Assembly: GCA_022340665.1 (NCBI GenBank) | Contig: JAJDNM010000012.1 | Coordinates: 1-64,000, forward strand | Source of the DNA: Acidobacteriota bacterium | GTDB lineage: Bacteria > Acidobacteriota > Thermoanaerobaculia > Thermoanaerobaculales > Sulfomarinibacteraceae | Direction: 5' to 3' | DNA length: 64,000 bases | In this document: one piece after another, positions 34,772-43,843 of the stretch | Position numbering within the stretch: position 1 is the first letter of the stretch | Layout of the letters: the number at the start of each line of letters is the position of its first letter | Translations under genes and position numbers: made by a program | Notes under the pieces: model-generated | What the model was told of the DNA's origin: nothing | What the model saw: the letters and a program-made list of their open reading frames with translations, nothing else | The model's database searches: none

Positions 34772-35260
34772 TTACTGCAACTTGAACGAAAAGTTGCGGC
34801 CGGTGTCGTTCGTGACCGTCACTCTGATGGACGAGTTGATGGTCTCGTCGGTCGACGTCGTGTTGCCGAGCATGCACTCCGCGACCGCCCAGGGCATGGT
34901 GGCCTCGATCTTCCCGGAGCCCGCACCACGGATCACGAGATCGAATTTGCGGCCGCGCCTTCGACCTTCAACCGTGGCCTCACCGTCGCGATAGCTGGCG
35001 CGACTTCGCGGACCTCGGCCGTCCAGCGTTTCGAGGAGGGCCCTCATCTGACCATCAGCCCCTCCTTCGCACTCGAGGTTGGCGCCGATCAGATCCTCGA
35101 CCAGACCACGGGCAACGGTCTCCGAGATCGCGACCGAGATCTCGTCGTCATCGACAGCCAGCTCGAAGTCGGACTTGGGCTCAGAACTTGCGCACGAGAA
35201 CGAAAACGCAACGACCATCAGAATAATCAAGATGTGGCTGCATCGACATACCTTTGGCAT
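34772..35260 (-). CDS. Small lipoprotein, function unknown
   Basis: A 162-residue protein with a signal peptide and a probable lipobox (AFSFSC, Cys at about residue 23). The mature part is acidic, with one interior Cys pair candidate (LECEGG, AECMLGN) and a C-terminal beta-rich part (SSIRVTVTNDTGRNFSFKLQ). I do not recognise a family. AGGAGGTC precedes the ATG. Probably in one transcript with the DUF4097 gene; the two may form an envelope complex (inference). Confidence 0.7.
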   Translation of the reverse strand: MPKVCRCSHILIILMVVAFSFSCASSEPKSDFELAVDDDEISVAISETVARGLVEDLIGANLECEGGADGQMRALLETLDGRGPRSRASYRDGEATVEGRRRGRKFDLVIRGAGSGKIEATMPWAVAECMLGNTTSTDETINSSIRVTVTNDTGRNFSFKLQ

Positions 35261-35305
35261 TTGACCTCCTACCCGATCTGGACAACGCAGAACGAGGGAA
35301 AAGGT

Positions 35306-36724
35306 TCAATCGAGTTCGAGGACCCGGATTAAATTGGTCCTGTCCGAGTATCCGAGAGGCAGTCCGGCGGTCACGAGGATCCGGTCACCCGATTTGCCGA
35401 TCTCATGCCTCGTCAATTCTTCGAGGACCATGTCACCGAGGTCCAGGGTGTCGTCGATCGTCCTGCCGACTGCCGGGATCACGCCCCAGGAGAGGTCGAG
35501 TTGACGAGCGACCTCTGCGGAAGTCGTGATTCCGAGGATTGGCGCAGCCGGGCGGTGGCGGGCGACCAAACGTGCGGTGCTGCCGGTCGAGGTCGTGGTC
35601 ACGATGGCTGCTGCACCGATCGAGGCAGCTAGGTCGCAGGTCGCGCGACTGATTGCGCCGGTCAACTCCGGCACCAAGGGTGAGGTGGAGTCGGCGAGCA
35701 TTTGGTCGTGGTCGATTTTCGCTTCAGCCTGCAGAGCGACCCGATGTAGGACGCCCACCGCTTCGGTAGGATAACGCCCGATCGCGGTTTCTTCGGACAA
35801 CATCACGGCGTCCGTTCCATCGAGGACCGCGTTGGCGACGTCAGACGCCTCGGCACGCAGCGGGCGGGGGCTGTCGACCATCGAGCGGAGCATCTGAGTG
35901 GCGGTGATCACGGGCCGCCCGGCGCGGCGAGAGGCAGCGATGATGTCCTTCTGGATCATCGGTACGGTCTCCGGGGGCATTTCGACGCCGAGGTCGCCTC
36001 GCGCGACCATCACGCCATCCACCGCTTCGAGGATGTGGTTCAGTCGTTCCACCGCCTGGGGTTTCTCGATCTTGGCGATGAGCAGCGGCGGATGGCTCTG
36101 TTGGAGAAGACGTTTCCTAACCGGGGCGAGGTCATCCTCGTGCCGAACGAAGGAGAGGGCGACGAAATCCACACCCTCCTCGATCCCGACCTCGAGATCT
36201 TCACGGTCCTTTCCGGTGAACGCATCGACCCGAAGGTGTGCTTGAGGCAAGTTGACGCCCTTCCGGGAAGTCACGGTACCGCCGATGACCACATCACACA
36301 GGAGACGGTCGTCCGCCACTTCGCGGACCTCGAGCTCGGCGAGGCCATCGGCGAGGAGGATCCGTTCGCCGACGCCCACATCTTCGAGCAGGTACGGATA
36401 GCTGACGGGGATGACACCGTCCGCCACGCGCCCCCCGACGCCTAGCGCCACGGTTGAACCGGCTTCGAGGTGAACACCCTCTTCCGGGAGGTGTCCGACC
36501 CGGATCTTGGGACCACCGAGGTCCTGCAGAATGCCGATCTCCCGTCCGGCGTTGCGCGAGAACTCGCGAATTCTCCGAATCGTTTCGCGGTGGGCTTCAC
36601 GGTCACCGTGCGAGAAATTCAAACGAGCGACGTCCATCCCGGCCTCGATCAGTGCGGAGATCCCGTCTACCGAATCCGTGGCCGGGCCGAGGGTGCAGAC
36701 GATCTTTGTTTTCCGTTGCTGCAT
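35306..36724 (-). CDS. pyk: Pyruvate kinase
   Basis: Last step of glycolysis: phosphoenolpyruvate plus ADP to pyruvate plus ATP. It has 472 residues. The N-terminus RKTKIVCTLGPATDS, substrate motif LNFSHGD, LQDLGGPKIRVG, the catalytic-lysine signature IAKIEKPQAVERL and VMVARGDLGVEMP are all present, with a normal C-terminal allosteric domain. GGAGG lies upstream of the ATG. It stands alone as a single transcription unit. Confidence 0.96.
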   Translation of the reverse strand: MQQRKTKIVCTLGPATDSVDGISALIEAGMDVARLNFSHGDREAHRETIRRIREFSRNAGREIGILQDLGGPKIRVGHLPEEGVHLEAGSTVALGVGGRVADGVIPVSYPYLLEDVGVGERILLADGLAELEVREVADDRLLCDVVIGGTVTSRKGVNLPQAHLRVDAFTGKDREDLEVGIEEGVDFVALSFVRHEDDLAPVRKRLLQQSHPPLLIAKIEKPQAVERLNHILEAVDGVMVARGDLGVEMPPETVPMIQKDIIAASRRAGRPVITATQMLRSMVDSPRPLRAEASDVANAVLDGTDAVMLSEETAIGRYPTEAVGVLHRVALQAEAKIDHDQMLADSTSPLVPELTGAISRATCDLAASIGAAAIVTTTSTGSTARLVARHRPAAPILGITTSAEVARQLDLSWGVIPAVGRTIDDTLDLGDMVLEELTRHEIGKSGDRILVTAGLPLGYSDRTNLIRVLELD

Positions 36725-36766
36725 GATGCCTCCAAGGAGTCCGTGTCGGCGTCCAGAGTAGAACGA

Positions 36767-36880
36767 TACTGGATGCTAGATGCTTGATGCTGGATCCGCC
36801 CACCCCCTTGTGAGATCTTTGAAAGGAACTGCTTTCTCATGTATCGAGTATCCAGCATCGAGCATCCAGCATCCAGAATC
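36767..36880. repeat. GGATGCT-word inverted repeat
   Basis: The left arm (36767-36797) has three CTGGATGCT-type words. The core starts CCGCCCACCCCC. The right arm (36841-36880) has TATCCAGCATCGAGCATCC and AGCATCCAG words. It separates divergent pyk and the GYD gene. Confidence 0.75.
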
Positions 36881-36962
36881 CCGACGAGTTTTCGCCACTG
36901 AAGTGTGCATCACGACGACCAAGGTATTATCTTTGAAACGAAAACCGAACAGGAGGTGCCCG

Positions 36963-37265
36963 ATGCCGCGATTCGTCCTCATGACCCGTCTCGCTCCGGA
37001 GAGCCTGAAGGACGCAGATGTGCGTCGCGCCATGGGTAGGGCGTGGCTGAAGAAGGTCGAAGCCGCCTGTCCTGAGGTCGATTGGGTGGCACACTACGCC
37101 ATCCTGGGCCCGTATGACTTCATGGACGTCTACGATGCTCCGTCGATCGAAACGGCCCACAAGGTCTCGCTGATCACCCGGGCCGAGGGAGCGGTCTCGG
37201 CCGAGAGTTGGCAGGCGCTGGAGTACGACGACTTCCTGAAATTGCTCGAAGAAGTCGAACCCTGA
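36963..37265 (+). CDS. GYD-domain protein
   Basis: A 100-residue protein of the GYD family (named for a conserved Gly-Tyr-Asp; here GPYDFMDVYDAP at about residue 49). These are small ferredoxin-fold proteins of unknown function, often homo-oligomeric. AGGAGGTG just upstream fixes ATG 36963. It converges with parC, and the gap of 60 bases contains an AACGTT array. Confidence 0.85.
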   Translation: MPRFVLMTRLAPESLKDADVRRAMGRAWLKKVEAACPEVDWVAHYAILGPYDFMDVYDAPSIETAHKVSLITRAEGAVSAESWQALEYDDFLKLLEEVEP

Positions 37266-37289
37266 GCTGCGATTCACGTGGTTATGCCA

Positions 37290-37328
37290 GAACGTTTAAA
37301 CGTTCGAACGTTTCAAGGTTGAACGTTA
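37290..37328. repeat. AACGTT-word array between convergent genes
   Basis: AACGTTTAAACGTTCGAACGTTTCAAGGTTGAACGTTAA. The final TTAA provides the parC stop codon (37326-37328). AACGTT is self-complementary, so the whole array is close to palindromic. Confidence 0.65.
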
Positions 37329-39326
37329 ATCCTCGAACGGCAACGCGACGTCCTCGCCGTCCATTGCCGGCCGTGATTCTCCGCTGTTCGAGCCATTTCC
37401 GCCGTTGCCTCCGTTGTCGCCGTTCCTGATCCGTCTGACCTTGGAAGCTGGTTTGGACGCGAGGCGCCGTCCCCGGGCCGAGACGCCGGTTGGCTCGAGG
37501 ATCGACAGGTCGAACTCCGCCTCGTGCACCCGCTGTCTCTTCTTGGGCACGAAGGTCACATGGATGACGTCATTGCAGTCGCCCGGGATCAGATAATCGA
37601 CGCGGCCACTCTTGCCCTTGATGAGCTCGTACTCGCGATCGCGAATGAATGCCTTGATGTGGATCTTCTTGCCCCAGGCGATCTTGTCTTTGTCGCGGTA
37701 CACGACGGTGAAGGGCGCGCCCTGCTCCTGGTCGAAAACCTCGGCGTGGATGGCCTTGTCCGGGATCAGCACCTTGTCATCGGGGCCGATAATCCGGAAC
37801 GACCCGTCGCGGCTGACAATCAGGATGCGGTCATACTCGCTGACCGTGAACTGATACTTGGAGCCCTTGACCGCCGAGCCGAAGAAGCCGGTGTCCGGGT
37901 CGTACGAAACCTTTATGTTCTGGCGCGCAACCGCCCGCACGTCAACCGCCTGGAATGTCCCGATCTCCGATTGCCTGGGATAGAGCTCGCCGTAGGTCTC
38001 CAGCAGGTGCTCCAGGTAGACGATGGTGGTCGGTGTGAGCTTGCGGAGCTTGGCGCGGACACCCTTGATGGCCTTGACCGTGGTCTTGAGGTCCTTTCGG
38101 TTCCTGTCGATGTCGTACCGGGAGATTCGCCGGATCTGGATCTTGAGAAGTCCGTCGATGTCCTCGTCGGTGACCTCGCGCTCAAGCTCCTCGAGGTGGG
38201 GCTCGAGACCCGTGCGGACAGCTGACACGACTCCTTTCGCAGTCTTGGCTTTTTCGATCCTTTTGTAGACCCGGTTCTCGATGAATATCCGTTCGAGGTC
38301 GAGCCAGTGCTTGCGGTCGCCGAGCTGATCGAGCTCGTACTGGAGCTCGGCCTTGATCAGGCCGCGCAGCTGGTCGGTGAGATAGCAGAGGACTTCGGAA
38401 ACCCCCATTTCGACGGGCTGCCGATCCTTGATCATCACCATGTTGGAAGTCAGTGAGATCTCGCAGTCGGTGTGGGCGTAGAGCTGGGGAATGACTTCGT
38501 CCGCGTAGACACCGCGCGGCAGTTCGACTTCGATTTCGACCTCGTCAGTGGTGAAGTCGTTGATCCCGCTGATCTTGACCTTGCCCTTCTGCGCGGCGGA
38601 CTCGATCGACGCGATCAGGCTCTCGGTTGTGGTGCCGAAGGCGATCTCGCGGATCACGACCGTCTTCTTGTCGCGCTTGTTGACCCGTGCCCGCACCTTG
38701 ATCTTGCCGACACCGTCGTCGTAGTCGCCGGTGTCGATGATCCCGCCGGTCGGGAAATCGGGATAGATTTCGAACGGCTCGTTCTTGAGGATCCTTATCT
38801 GCGCCTCGAGCAGCTCGCAGAAGTTGTGCGGGAGGATGCGGGTGGACATGCCGACCGCGATGCCCTCGGCACCGAGCATCAGCAACACCGGCAGTTTGGC
38901 GGGAAGCGCCACCGGTTCCTCATTGCGTCCGTCGTAGCTCGGGCGGTACTCGGTCAGAGCCTTGCGGAAGAGCGTTTCCTTGGCGAGATCGGTGAGCCGG
39001 CACTCGATGTAGCGCGGTGCTGCCGGCGAGTGCCCGGTCACCGGATTGCCGAAGTTCCCCTGTTTTTCGATGAAGTAATCCTTGTTCGCGAGCACGACAA
39101 GCGCGTCGCCGATCGAGGCATCTCCGTGGGGGTGGAGCTTCATGGTGTCACCGATGACGTTGGCGACCTTGTGGAACTTGCCGTCATCCATCTTCGAAAG
39201 GGTGGCAAGGATGCGGCGTTGAACAGGCTTCAGCCCGTCACGGATATCAGGAATCGCACGATCGACGATCACGTAGCTCGCGTACTCGATGAAGTTCTGG
39301 CCCATCAGTGGGGCGATGCGTGTCAT
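37326..39326 (-). CDS. parC: Topoisomerase IV subunit A (short type)
   Basis: Type IIA topoisomerase cutting subunit, 666 residues, shorter than Escherichia coli ParC and with the layout known from Bacteroidetes-type enzymes. The active-site Tyr is Tyr106 (SPAAPRYIECRL). The region equivalent to the quinolone pocket reads HPHGDASIGDAL, with Ala70 where sensitive gyrases have Ser. A coiled-coil gate lies around residues 330-450. The C-terminal domain is degenerate and ends in a Gly/Asn-rich tail (NGGNGGNGSN). Its partner gene parE is immediately upstream. No gyrA/gyrB is in the window. Confidence 0.92.
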   Translation of the reverse strand: MTRIAPLMGQNFIEYASYVIVDRAIPDIRDGLKPVQRRILATLSKMDDGKFHKVANVIGDTMKLHPHGDASIGDALVVLANKDYFIEKQGNFGNPVTGHSPAAPRYIECRLTDLAKETLFRKALTEYRPSYDGRNEEPVALPAKLPVLLMLGAEGIAVGMSTRILPHNFCELLEAQIRILKNEPFEIYPDFPTGGIIDTGDYDDGVGKIKVRARVNKRDKKTVVIREIAFGTTTESLIASIESAAQKGKVKISGINDFTTDEVEIEVELPRGVYADEVIPQLYAHTDCEISLTSNMVMIKDRQPVEMGVSEVLCYLTDQLRGLIKAELQYELDQLGDRKHWLDLERIFIENRVYKRIEKAKTAKGVVSAVRTGLEPHLEELEREVTDEDIDGLLKIQIRRISRYDIDRNRKDLKTTVKAIKGVRAKLRKLTPTTIVYLEHLLETYGELYPRQSEIGTFQAVDVRAVARQNIKVSYDPDTGFFGSAVKGSKYQFTVSEYDRILIVSRDGSFRIIGPDDKVLIPDKAIHAEVFDQEQGAPFTVVYRDKDKIAWGKKIHIKAFIRDREYELIKGKSGRVDYLIPGDCNDVIHVTFVPKKRQRVHEAEFDLSILEPTGVSARGRRLASKPASKVRRIRNGDNGGNGGNGSNSGESRPAMDGEDVALPFED

Positions 39327-39398
39327 TTCGGCTCCGGCATTTGCTGTGGGTGGTTCCAGGTGGTCGGCTTCGGCGACAGCGTGCCCCTTGTGCGGACA

Positions 39399-39502
39399 CG
39401 AATTCGGAATTCGGAGTTAGGAATTAGGAATTCCCGAACTTCCCCCCGGCAGTACCCCACATCATTCTGAAACTCAAAACTCAAGACTCAAAACTCTCAA
39501 CT
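39399..39502. repeat. Mixed-word inverted array (GAATTCGG/ATTAGGA left, AAAACTC right)
   Basis: The left arm (39399-39433) combines GAATTCGG with ATTAGGA words. The core is CCCGAACTTCCCCCC. The right arm (39465-39502) consists of ACTCAAA repeats, a different word from the left arm. It lies between parE and parC, which read in the same direction. Confidence 0.7.
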
Positions 39503-39509
39503 TGCGACG

Positions 39510-41333
39510 TCACGCGATGTCCGCGATGAGGTTGTCGATAATGTACTCCTTACGGGCCGGAGTGTTCTTGCCCATGAAGAAGTCGAGCGCCCGCTTGACG
39601 TCGCCCAACGAGCCGGTCGTGACCCGCTTCATGTGGTCGTCGTCGGCGATGAACTGCTTGAACTCCGCAGGGGAGATCTCGCCGAGTCCCTTGAAGCGCG
39701 TAATCTCGTGATTGCGCAAGCGCTCGGCGGCCTCGTCTCGCTCGGCCTCGGAAAAGCAGTAAACGGTTTCCTGTTTGTTGCGCACCCGGAAGATCGGGGT
39801 CTCGAGGATGAAGACGTGGCCGGTGAAAACCAGCTCTTCGAAAAAGCGCAGGAAGTAGGTGAGCAGCAAGTTGCGGATGTGCATCCCGTCGACGTCCGCG
39901 TCGGTGGCGATGACCACTTTGTTGTAGCGCAGGCCCTCCATGTCCTCTTCGACACCGAGCGCCCGCATGATGTTGTAGAGCTCCTCGTTCTTGTAGACCG
40001 CCTCACGGCCGAGACCGTGGGTGTTGAGGGGCTTGCCTTTGAGCGAGTAGATGGCCTGGGTCTGAACGTCCCGGGCCTGGATCATGGCGCCGCCGGCCGA
40101 GTCGCCCTCGGTGAGGAAGATCGTCGTCTCCTCACGCCGGTCGCCCTTGACGTCCGAAAGGTGAACCTTGCAGTCGATCAGCTTGGGGATGCGGATTGCG
40201 ACCTTCTTCGCCCGCTCCTTCGCCTCCTTCTTGATTGCCGACAGCTCCTTGCGCACTCTCTGGTTGTTCTTGACCTTCTCGAGAAGCTTTTCGGCCTCCT
40301 TGGGCTCCTTGTGGAGCCACAGAACCACCTGGTCCTTCACCGAGTTGACAATCCAGGAACGGATCTCGGTCGAACCGAGCTTGTTCTTGGTTTGGGACTC
40401 GAAGACCGGGTCCTGAATCTTGACCGCCACCGCACCAACCAGGCCGTCACGCACGTCTTCACCCGCGAAGCCGTTCTTGGCGAACTCGTTGACGCCCTTC
40501 AGCACGCCCTCACGAAATGCGCTCTGGTGGGTACCGCCGTCTTTGGTGTACTGGCCGTTGACGAAGCTGAAATATGTCTCTCCGTAGGCGTGGGTGTGAG
40601 TGAAGGCGAACTCGAGCCGGTCGAGCTTGCAGTGGAAGGCGTCGTAGACGGTCGGCTCGCCGCCGAGTTCGTAGGCCAGGAGGTCGGCGAGGCCGTTCTT
40701 CGACACATATTTTTCGCCGTTGTAGTCGAGGGTCAGGCCGCTGTTGAGAAAGGCGTAATAGCGGAGGCGATGCTCGAGATACTCCTCCTGCCAACCGTAG
40801 TCCTCGAATATCTCGGGATCGGGGATGAAGCGGATGAAGGTGCCGTTTCTCTCCTTGGCCTTCGAGCCGCCCTTCTCCTCCTTCTTCCTGCCCTTGCTGA
40901 AGAGGCCGCGCTTGAACTTGCCGTCGCGATAGCTGATGACCTCGAAATCGGACGACAGGGCGTTGACCGCCTTGTTGCCGACTCCGTTGAGTCCGACCGA
41001 GAACTGGAACACATCGTCGTTGTACTTGCCGCCGGTGTTGATCTTGGAGACACAGTCGATGACTTTGCCGAGTGGAATTCCACGGCCGTAGTCACGCACC
41101 GACACCTCGGGGCCATGGCGCTTGATGATGATGCGCTTACCGTGGCCCATGATGAACTCGTCAACGGCGTTGTCGATGACCTCCTTGAGCATCACGTAGA
41201 TGCCGTCGGCCGGGTTCGATCCGTCGCCGATGCGGCCGATGTACATACCGGTGCGTAGCCGGATGTGCTCGAGAGCGTCCAGGGTCTGGATGGTCTTCTC
41301 GTCGTAAATGATTTCCTGTTTGGAATTCGCCAT
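39510..41333 (-). CDS. parE: Topoisomerase IV subunit B
   Basis: ATPase subunit of topoisomerase IV, 607 residues. The GHKL ATP site includes EVIDNAVDEF (about residues 50-59), RDYGRGIP and VGLNGVGNKAVNAL; the transducer and TOPRIM domain follow with FLTEGDSAGG and TDADVDGMHIR. It contains an unusual lysine-rich insertion (KGRKKEEKGGSKAKER, about residues 150-165). A promoter lies at 41365-41393. It forms a transcription unit with parC, interrupted by a word array. Confidence 0.93.
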   Translation of the reverse strand: MANSKQEIIYDEKTIQTLDALEHIRLRTGMYIGRIGDGSNPADGIYVMLKEVIDNAVDEFIMGHGKRIIIKRHGPEVSVRDYGRGIPLGKVIDCVSKINTGGKYNDDVFQFSVGLNGVGNKAVNALSSDFEVISYRDGKFKRGLFSKGRKKEEKGGSKAKERNGTFIRFIPDPEIFEDYGWQEEYLEHRLRYYAFLNSGLTLDYNGEKYVSKNGLADLLAYELGGEPTVYDAFHCKLDRLEFAFTHTHAYGETYFSFVNGQYTKDGGTHQSAFREGVLKGVNEFAKNGFAGEDVRDGLVGAVAVKIQDPVFESQTKNKLGSTEIRSWIVNSVKDQVVLWLHKEPKEAEKLLEKVKNNQRVRKELSAIKKEAKERAKKVAIRIPKLIDCKVHLSDVKGDRREETTIFLTEGDSAGGAMIQARDVQTQAIYSLKGKPLNTHGLGREAVYKNEELYNIMRALGVEEDMEGLRYNKVVIATDADVDGMHIRNLLLTYFLRFFEELVFTGHVFILETPIFRVRNKQETVYCFSEAERDEAAERLRNHEITRFKGLGEISPAEFKQFIADDDHMKRVTTGSLGDVKRALDFFMGKNTPARKEYIIDNLIADIA

Positions 41334-41364
41334 TTCGCCTCAGTTACACCCCTCGCCTGTGCCT

Positions 41365-41393
41365 AGAATAGCACCACGACCATTGGCTCGACA
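41365..41393 (-). promoter_or_regulatory. Promoter of parE
   Basis: On the minus strand TGTCGA (41393-41388), a 17-base spacer and TATTCT (41370-41365). A leader of about 25 bases contains GAGG before the ATG. Confidence 0.45.
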
Positions 41394-41513
41394 GAGTTTT
41401 GATGGACGTAGCCGGTTCTGAGAATGAACGCACACGCCGTGCGCGTCGCCAATGATAGCCTACCGTGGAATAGGGACGCCTGATTCTCAGGACGGACCCC
41501 TCGAAAGGAAGCA

Positions 41514-42566
41514 ATGAAGCCCACTCGAAGACACCGCAGGATGTTCGCCTTGATTTTGGTGCTGGCGGTTGCCGCAACGGCAGCGGCCGAGGGTCAAGGG
41601 GACGGCACTGCAGCTGGAGCAGGTCATATCGGCTACGGGCCCTTCAGCCTTCGCGGTCAGTCGGCCTTCCAGGCACTGCGGCTCGGGATCCTGCCGAGAT
41701 TGCCATCCAACCAGAGGCACGGCGAACACCAGCTGCAGATCGGCGCGACCTGGTCCAATATCTGGGTCATCGACGAAGAGTGGTTCGACCCGCAGAACGG
41801 GAGCTACGGCGACTACTTCCTCGATCATGAGACGCTCGATGCTCATGTTGCCTACGCCTACGGCGTCAGCGAAACGGTGCAGCTCGAAGTGGCGTACGAA
41901 CAGCGGTGGCGGTTCGGCGGCAGCCTGGACGGACTTGTCGAAAATTTTCACGATCTGATCGGAATCAACCAGAACGGTCGGGATCTGGTTCCGCGCAACG
42001 GATTCGAAATCTACCTGGATCCCCTCGATGGGAACGGCGCGGTCCACCTCAACGATAGCTCGAAAGGGTCGTTTGCACGCAACGTCCTCGTGACCTTCAA
42101 CCACGAGATCAGCCAGGGCACCGGCAACTGGCCGGCGATCTCGTATGCCGTGACCGCGCGTCACTCGGATGCTGACTCGGATGGCGGCTCGGGATGGGCC
42201 GCAGCGCTGTCGGCCGGAGCGTCCCGTCGTTTCGGGAAGTTCTACCTTTATATCGCCGCCGGCTATGAGCGGTATTCGGATGACACGTTTTACGGAATCG
42301 AGCTTCCCGGCTCACAGCTCACCATCCTCGCGGCCGCGGAGTGGCGGTTCAAGCCACGCATGTCCCTGGTCTTCGAGTGGCTACGGATGAAGGACGAGGA
42401 GACGAGCACGGATTTCTTCCCCGAGATCTCCAATCAGATCATTTTCGGTTGGAAATGGGAGGTGCGTCAATCCGGGGTGATCGAGGTCGGGATGCTCCAG
42501 AACGGCGTGCCCTTTGACGGGAGCCCTGATTTCGGGTGGCACGCGGCGTTCACGCAGCGATTCTGA
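41514..42566 (+). CDS. DUF3187-like outer-membrane protein
   Basis: A 350-residue exported protein. The signal peptide ends near residue 25 (AATAAAEG). The mature part alternates aromatic-rich strands (LQIGATWSNIWVIDEEW, VAYAYGVSETVQLEVAYEQRW, FYLYIAAGYERY) and ends in Phe (TQRF), as outer-membrane barrels do. The early motif GYGPFSLRGQSAFQ resembles DUF3187 proteins (GP, R-Q near the start). Function unknown. The AAGGAAG upstream of the ATG is a fair ribosome site. Confidence 0.75.
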   Translation: MKPTRRHRRMFALILVLAVAATAAAEGQGDGTAAGAGHIGYGPFSLRGQSAFQALRLGILPRLPSNQRHGEHQLQIGATWSNIWVIDEEWFDPQNGSYGDYFLDHETLDAHVAYAYGVSETVQLEVAYEQRWRFGGSLDGLVENFHDLIGINQNGRDLVPRNGFEIYLDPLDGNGAVHLNDSSKGSFARNVLVTFNHEISQGTGNWPAISYAVTARHSDADSDGGSGWAAALSAGASRRFGKFYLYIAAGYERYSDDTFYGIELPGSQLTILAAAEWRFKPRMSLVFEWLRMKDEETSTDFFPEISNQIIFGWKWEVRQSGVIEVGMLQNGVPFDGSPDFGWHAAFTQRF

Positions 42567-42582
42567 CCACCCGTCCGAACAT

Positions 42583-42700
42583 TGGATCCTCGATGCTGGA
42601 TGCTCGATGCTGGATCCGCCCATCCACCCGTGTTGACCCGATATGGCGAGTCAACTCGAACGATCGAGTATCGAGAAACGAGAATCGAGGATCAAGAACC
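42583..42700. repeat. GGATGCT/CGAGTATC-word inverted repeat
   Basis: The left arm (42583-42618) has GGATCCTCGATGCTGGATGCT-type words. The core is CCGCCCATCCACCCG. The right arm (42663-42700) has ATCGAGTATCGAGAAACGAG-type words. It sits between convergent genes. Confidence 0.75.
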
Positions 42701-42716
42701 GATGTTCGCGAAGCTC

Positions 42717-43835
42717 TCAGCGACCTCTCACCGGCTGCCACTCGTCCACCACCTCGGTACCGCGCAGGACGTGATAGCGGCCGAAGCAGGCTGAAGACAG
42801 GCAGGAATGGTTGGGGACGACGCGGATGCAAGTTCCGGGGCGGAGGGCCTCGACACCGGGGCCAGCCAGGGTCCCGTGCTCCTGGGTGAGTGCGACGAGG
42901 CGGAGGCCGGGTAGAGGGTGTTGGTCCCAGACAGTCACCGGCAGACCGTAACCGCACTCGGGATCGACATGGGTCGGACTCCTGTCCAAGCTCAGGGCGA
43001 GCGCACCGGCGTCGATGACGGCACGCGAGCGGTCCGGATCGACGCTGATCACGGTCGCCAGAACCGAAAAGGCCACGTCATCCACATCACAGCTGCCGAT
43101 TGCGAGCTGGAAGGCATCGAAAAAGACGTAGTTTCCGGGCCGGACCTCTGTGATTTGGGTGAGGTCGTCGACTGCACGAATAGTCGGGGTCGAGCCGATG
43201 CTGACCTCGGGGATATCGACCCCAAGGTCGCGAATCTCGGCCGCGAATGCGGCCATCAGGTTTCGCTCTTCGCAGGCGATGTCGTACACCTCCGATCGAG
43301 AGCGCGCGGAGTAGGCGTGGCCGGCGTGAGTCAAGAGGCCGCGGAAATCGATGTGGTCGGAGTCCGCCAGCCGGCGTACCAGGAACTGTGCGACATCGGT
43401 CGCAGGGTCGACGCCTGACCGTCCACCGCCGCAATCGACCTCGAGCAGGACCGGAAGGTGTGTTCGTCGCGAGGATGCAATCTCTTCGATCGCTCGCGCG
43501 GTCTCGGGGTGATCCACCAGTAGATTCAGGCTGTGGATCTCGGCGTGAAGATCCGCCGCGTCGTTGATCTTCTGTGGAGCGACGGGCACCGCATAAGTAA
43601 TGTCGCTGAAGCCTCGCGCGGCGAACGCGTGGGCCTCGGCCAGAGTCGACACGGTGATGCCGCCGAAATGGAGACCGGTTTGAATTCGGGCGATCTCCAC
43701 GCACCTGTGGGTCTTGACGTGGGGACGCAACCGCACGCCGAGCCGCAGAGCCTTTTCCGCCATTCTCCTGGCATTCGCCTCGAGCCGATCGAGGTCGACC
43801 AGCGCGCACGGTGTCGACAGCGCGTCAACCTGCAT
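42717..43835 (-). CDS. PLP-dependent D-serine dehydratase/D-threonine aldolase-like protein
   Basis: A 372-residue enzyme of the fold-III (alanine-racemase-like) PLP family in the DSD1/D-threonine aldolase group. An N-terminal TIM barrel carries the PLP lysine at about Lys41 (RPHVKTHRCVEIA); the C-terminal beta domain has the metal-site motif PNHSCLSSACFGRYHVL, where His and Cys bind zinc. Members split D-serine or D-threonine type 3-hydroxy amino acids; which one is not determinable. GATACT eight bases before the ATG suggests a leaderless mRNA. Confidence 0.87.
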   Translation of the reverse strand: MQVDALSTPCALVDLDRLEANARRMAEKALRLGVRLRPHVKTHRCVEIARIQTGLHFGGITVSTLAEAHAFAARGFSDITYAVPVAPQKINDAADLHAEIHSLNLLVDHPETARAIEEIASSRRTHLPVLLEVDCGGGRSGVDPATDVAQFLVRRLADSDHIDFRGLLTHAGHAYSARSRSEVYDIACEERNLMAAFAAEIRDLGVDIPEVSIGSTPTIRAVDDLTQITEVRPGNYVFFDAFQLAIGSCDVDDVAFSVLATVISVDPDRSRAVIDAGALALSLDRSPTHVDPECGYGLPVTVWDQHPLPGLRLVALTQEHGTLAGPGVEALRPGTCIRVVPNHSCLSSACFGRYHVLRGTEVVDEWQPVRGR

Positions 43836-43843
43836 TGGCGGAG

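Noticed and set aside
36780-36962. N-terminal extension of the GYD protein and similar ORFs running into repeats
   Set aside because: The frame is open through the GGATGCT array, but AGGAGGTG and the family length put the start at 36963.
39633-41258. Plus-strand open frame of 541 codons opposite parE
   Set aside because: Leucine/valine-rich mirror of parE with no motif; parE has complete GHKL and TOPRIM motifs.
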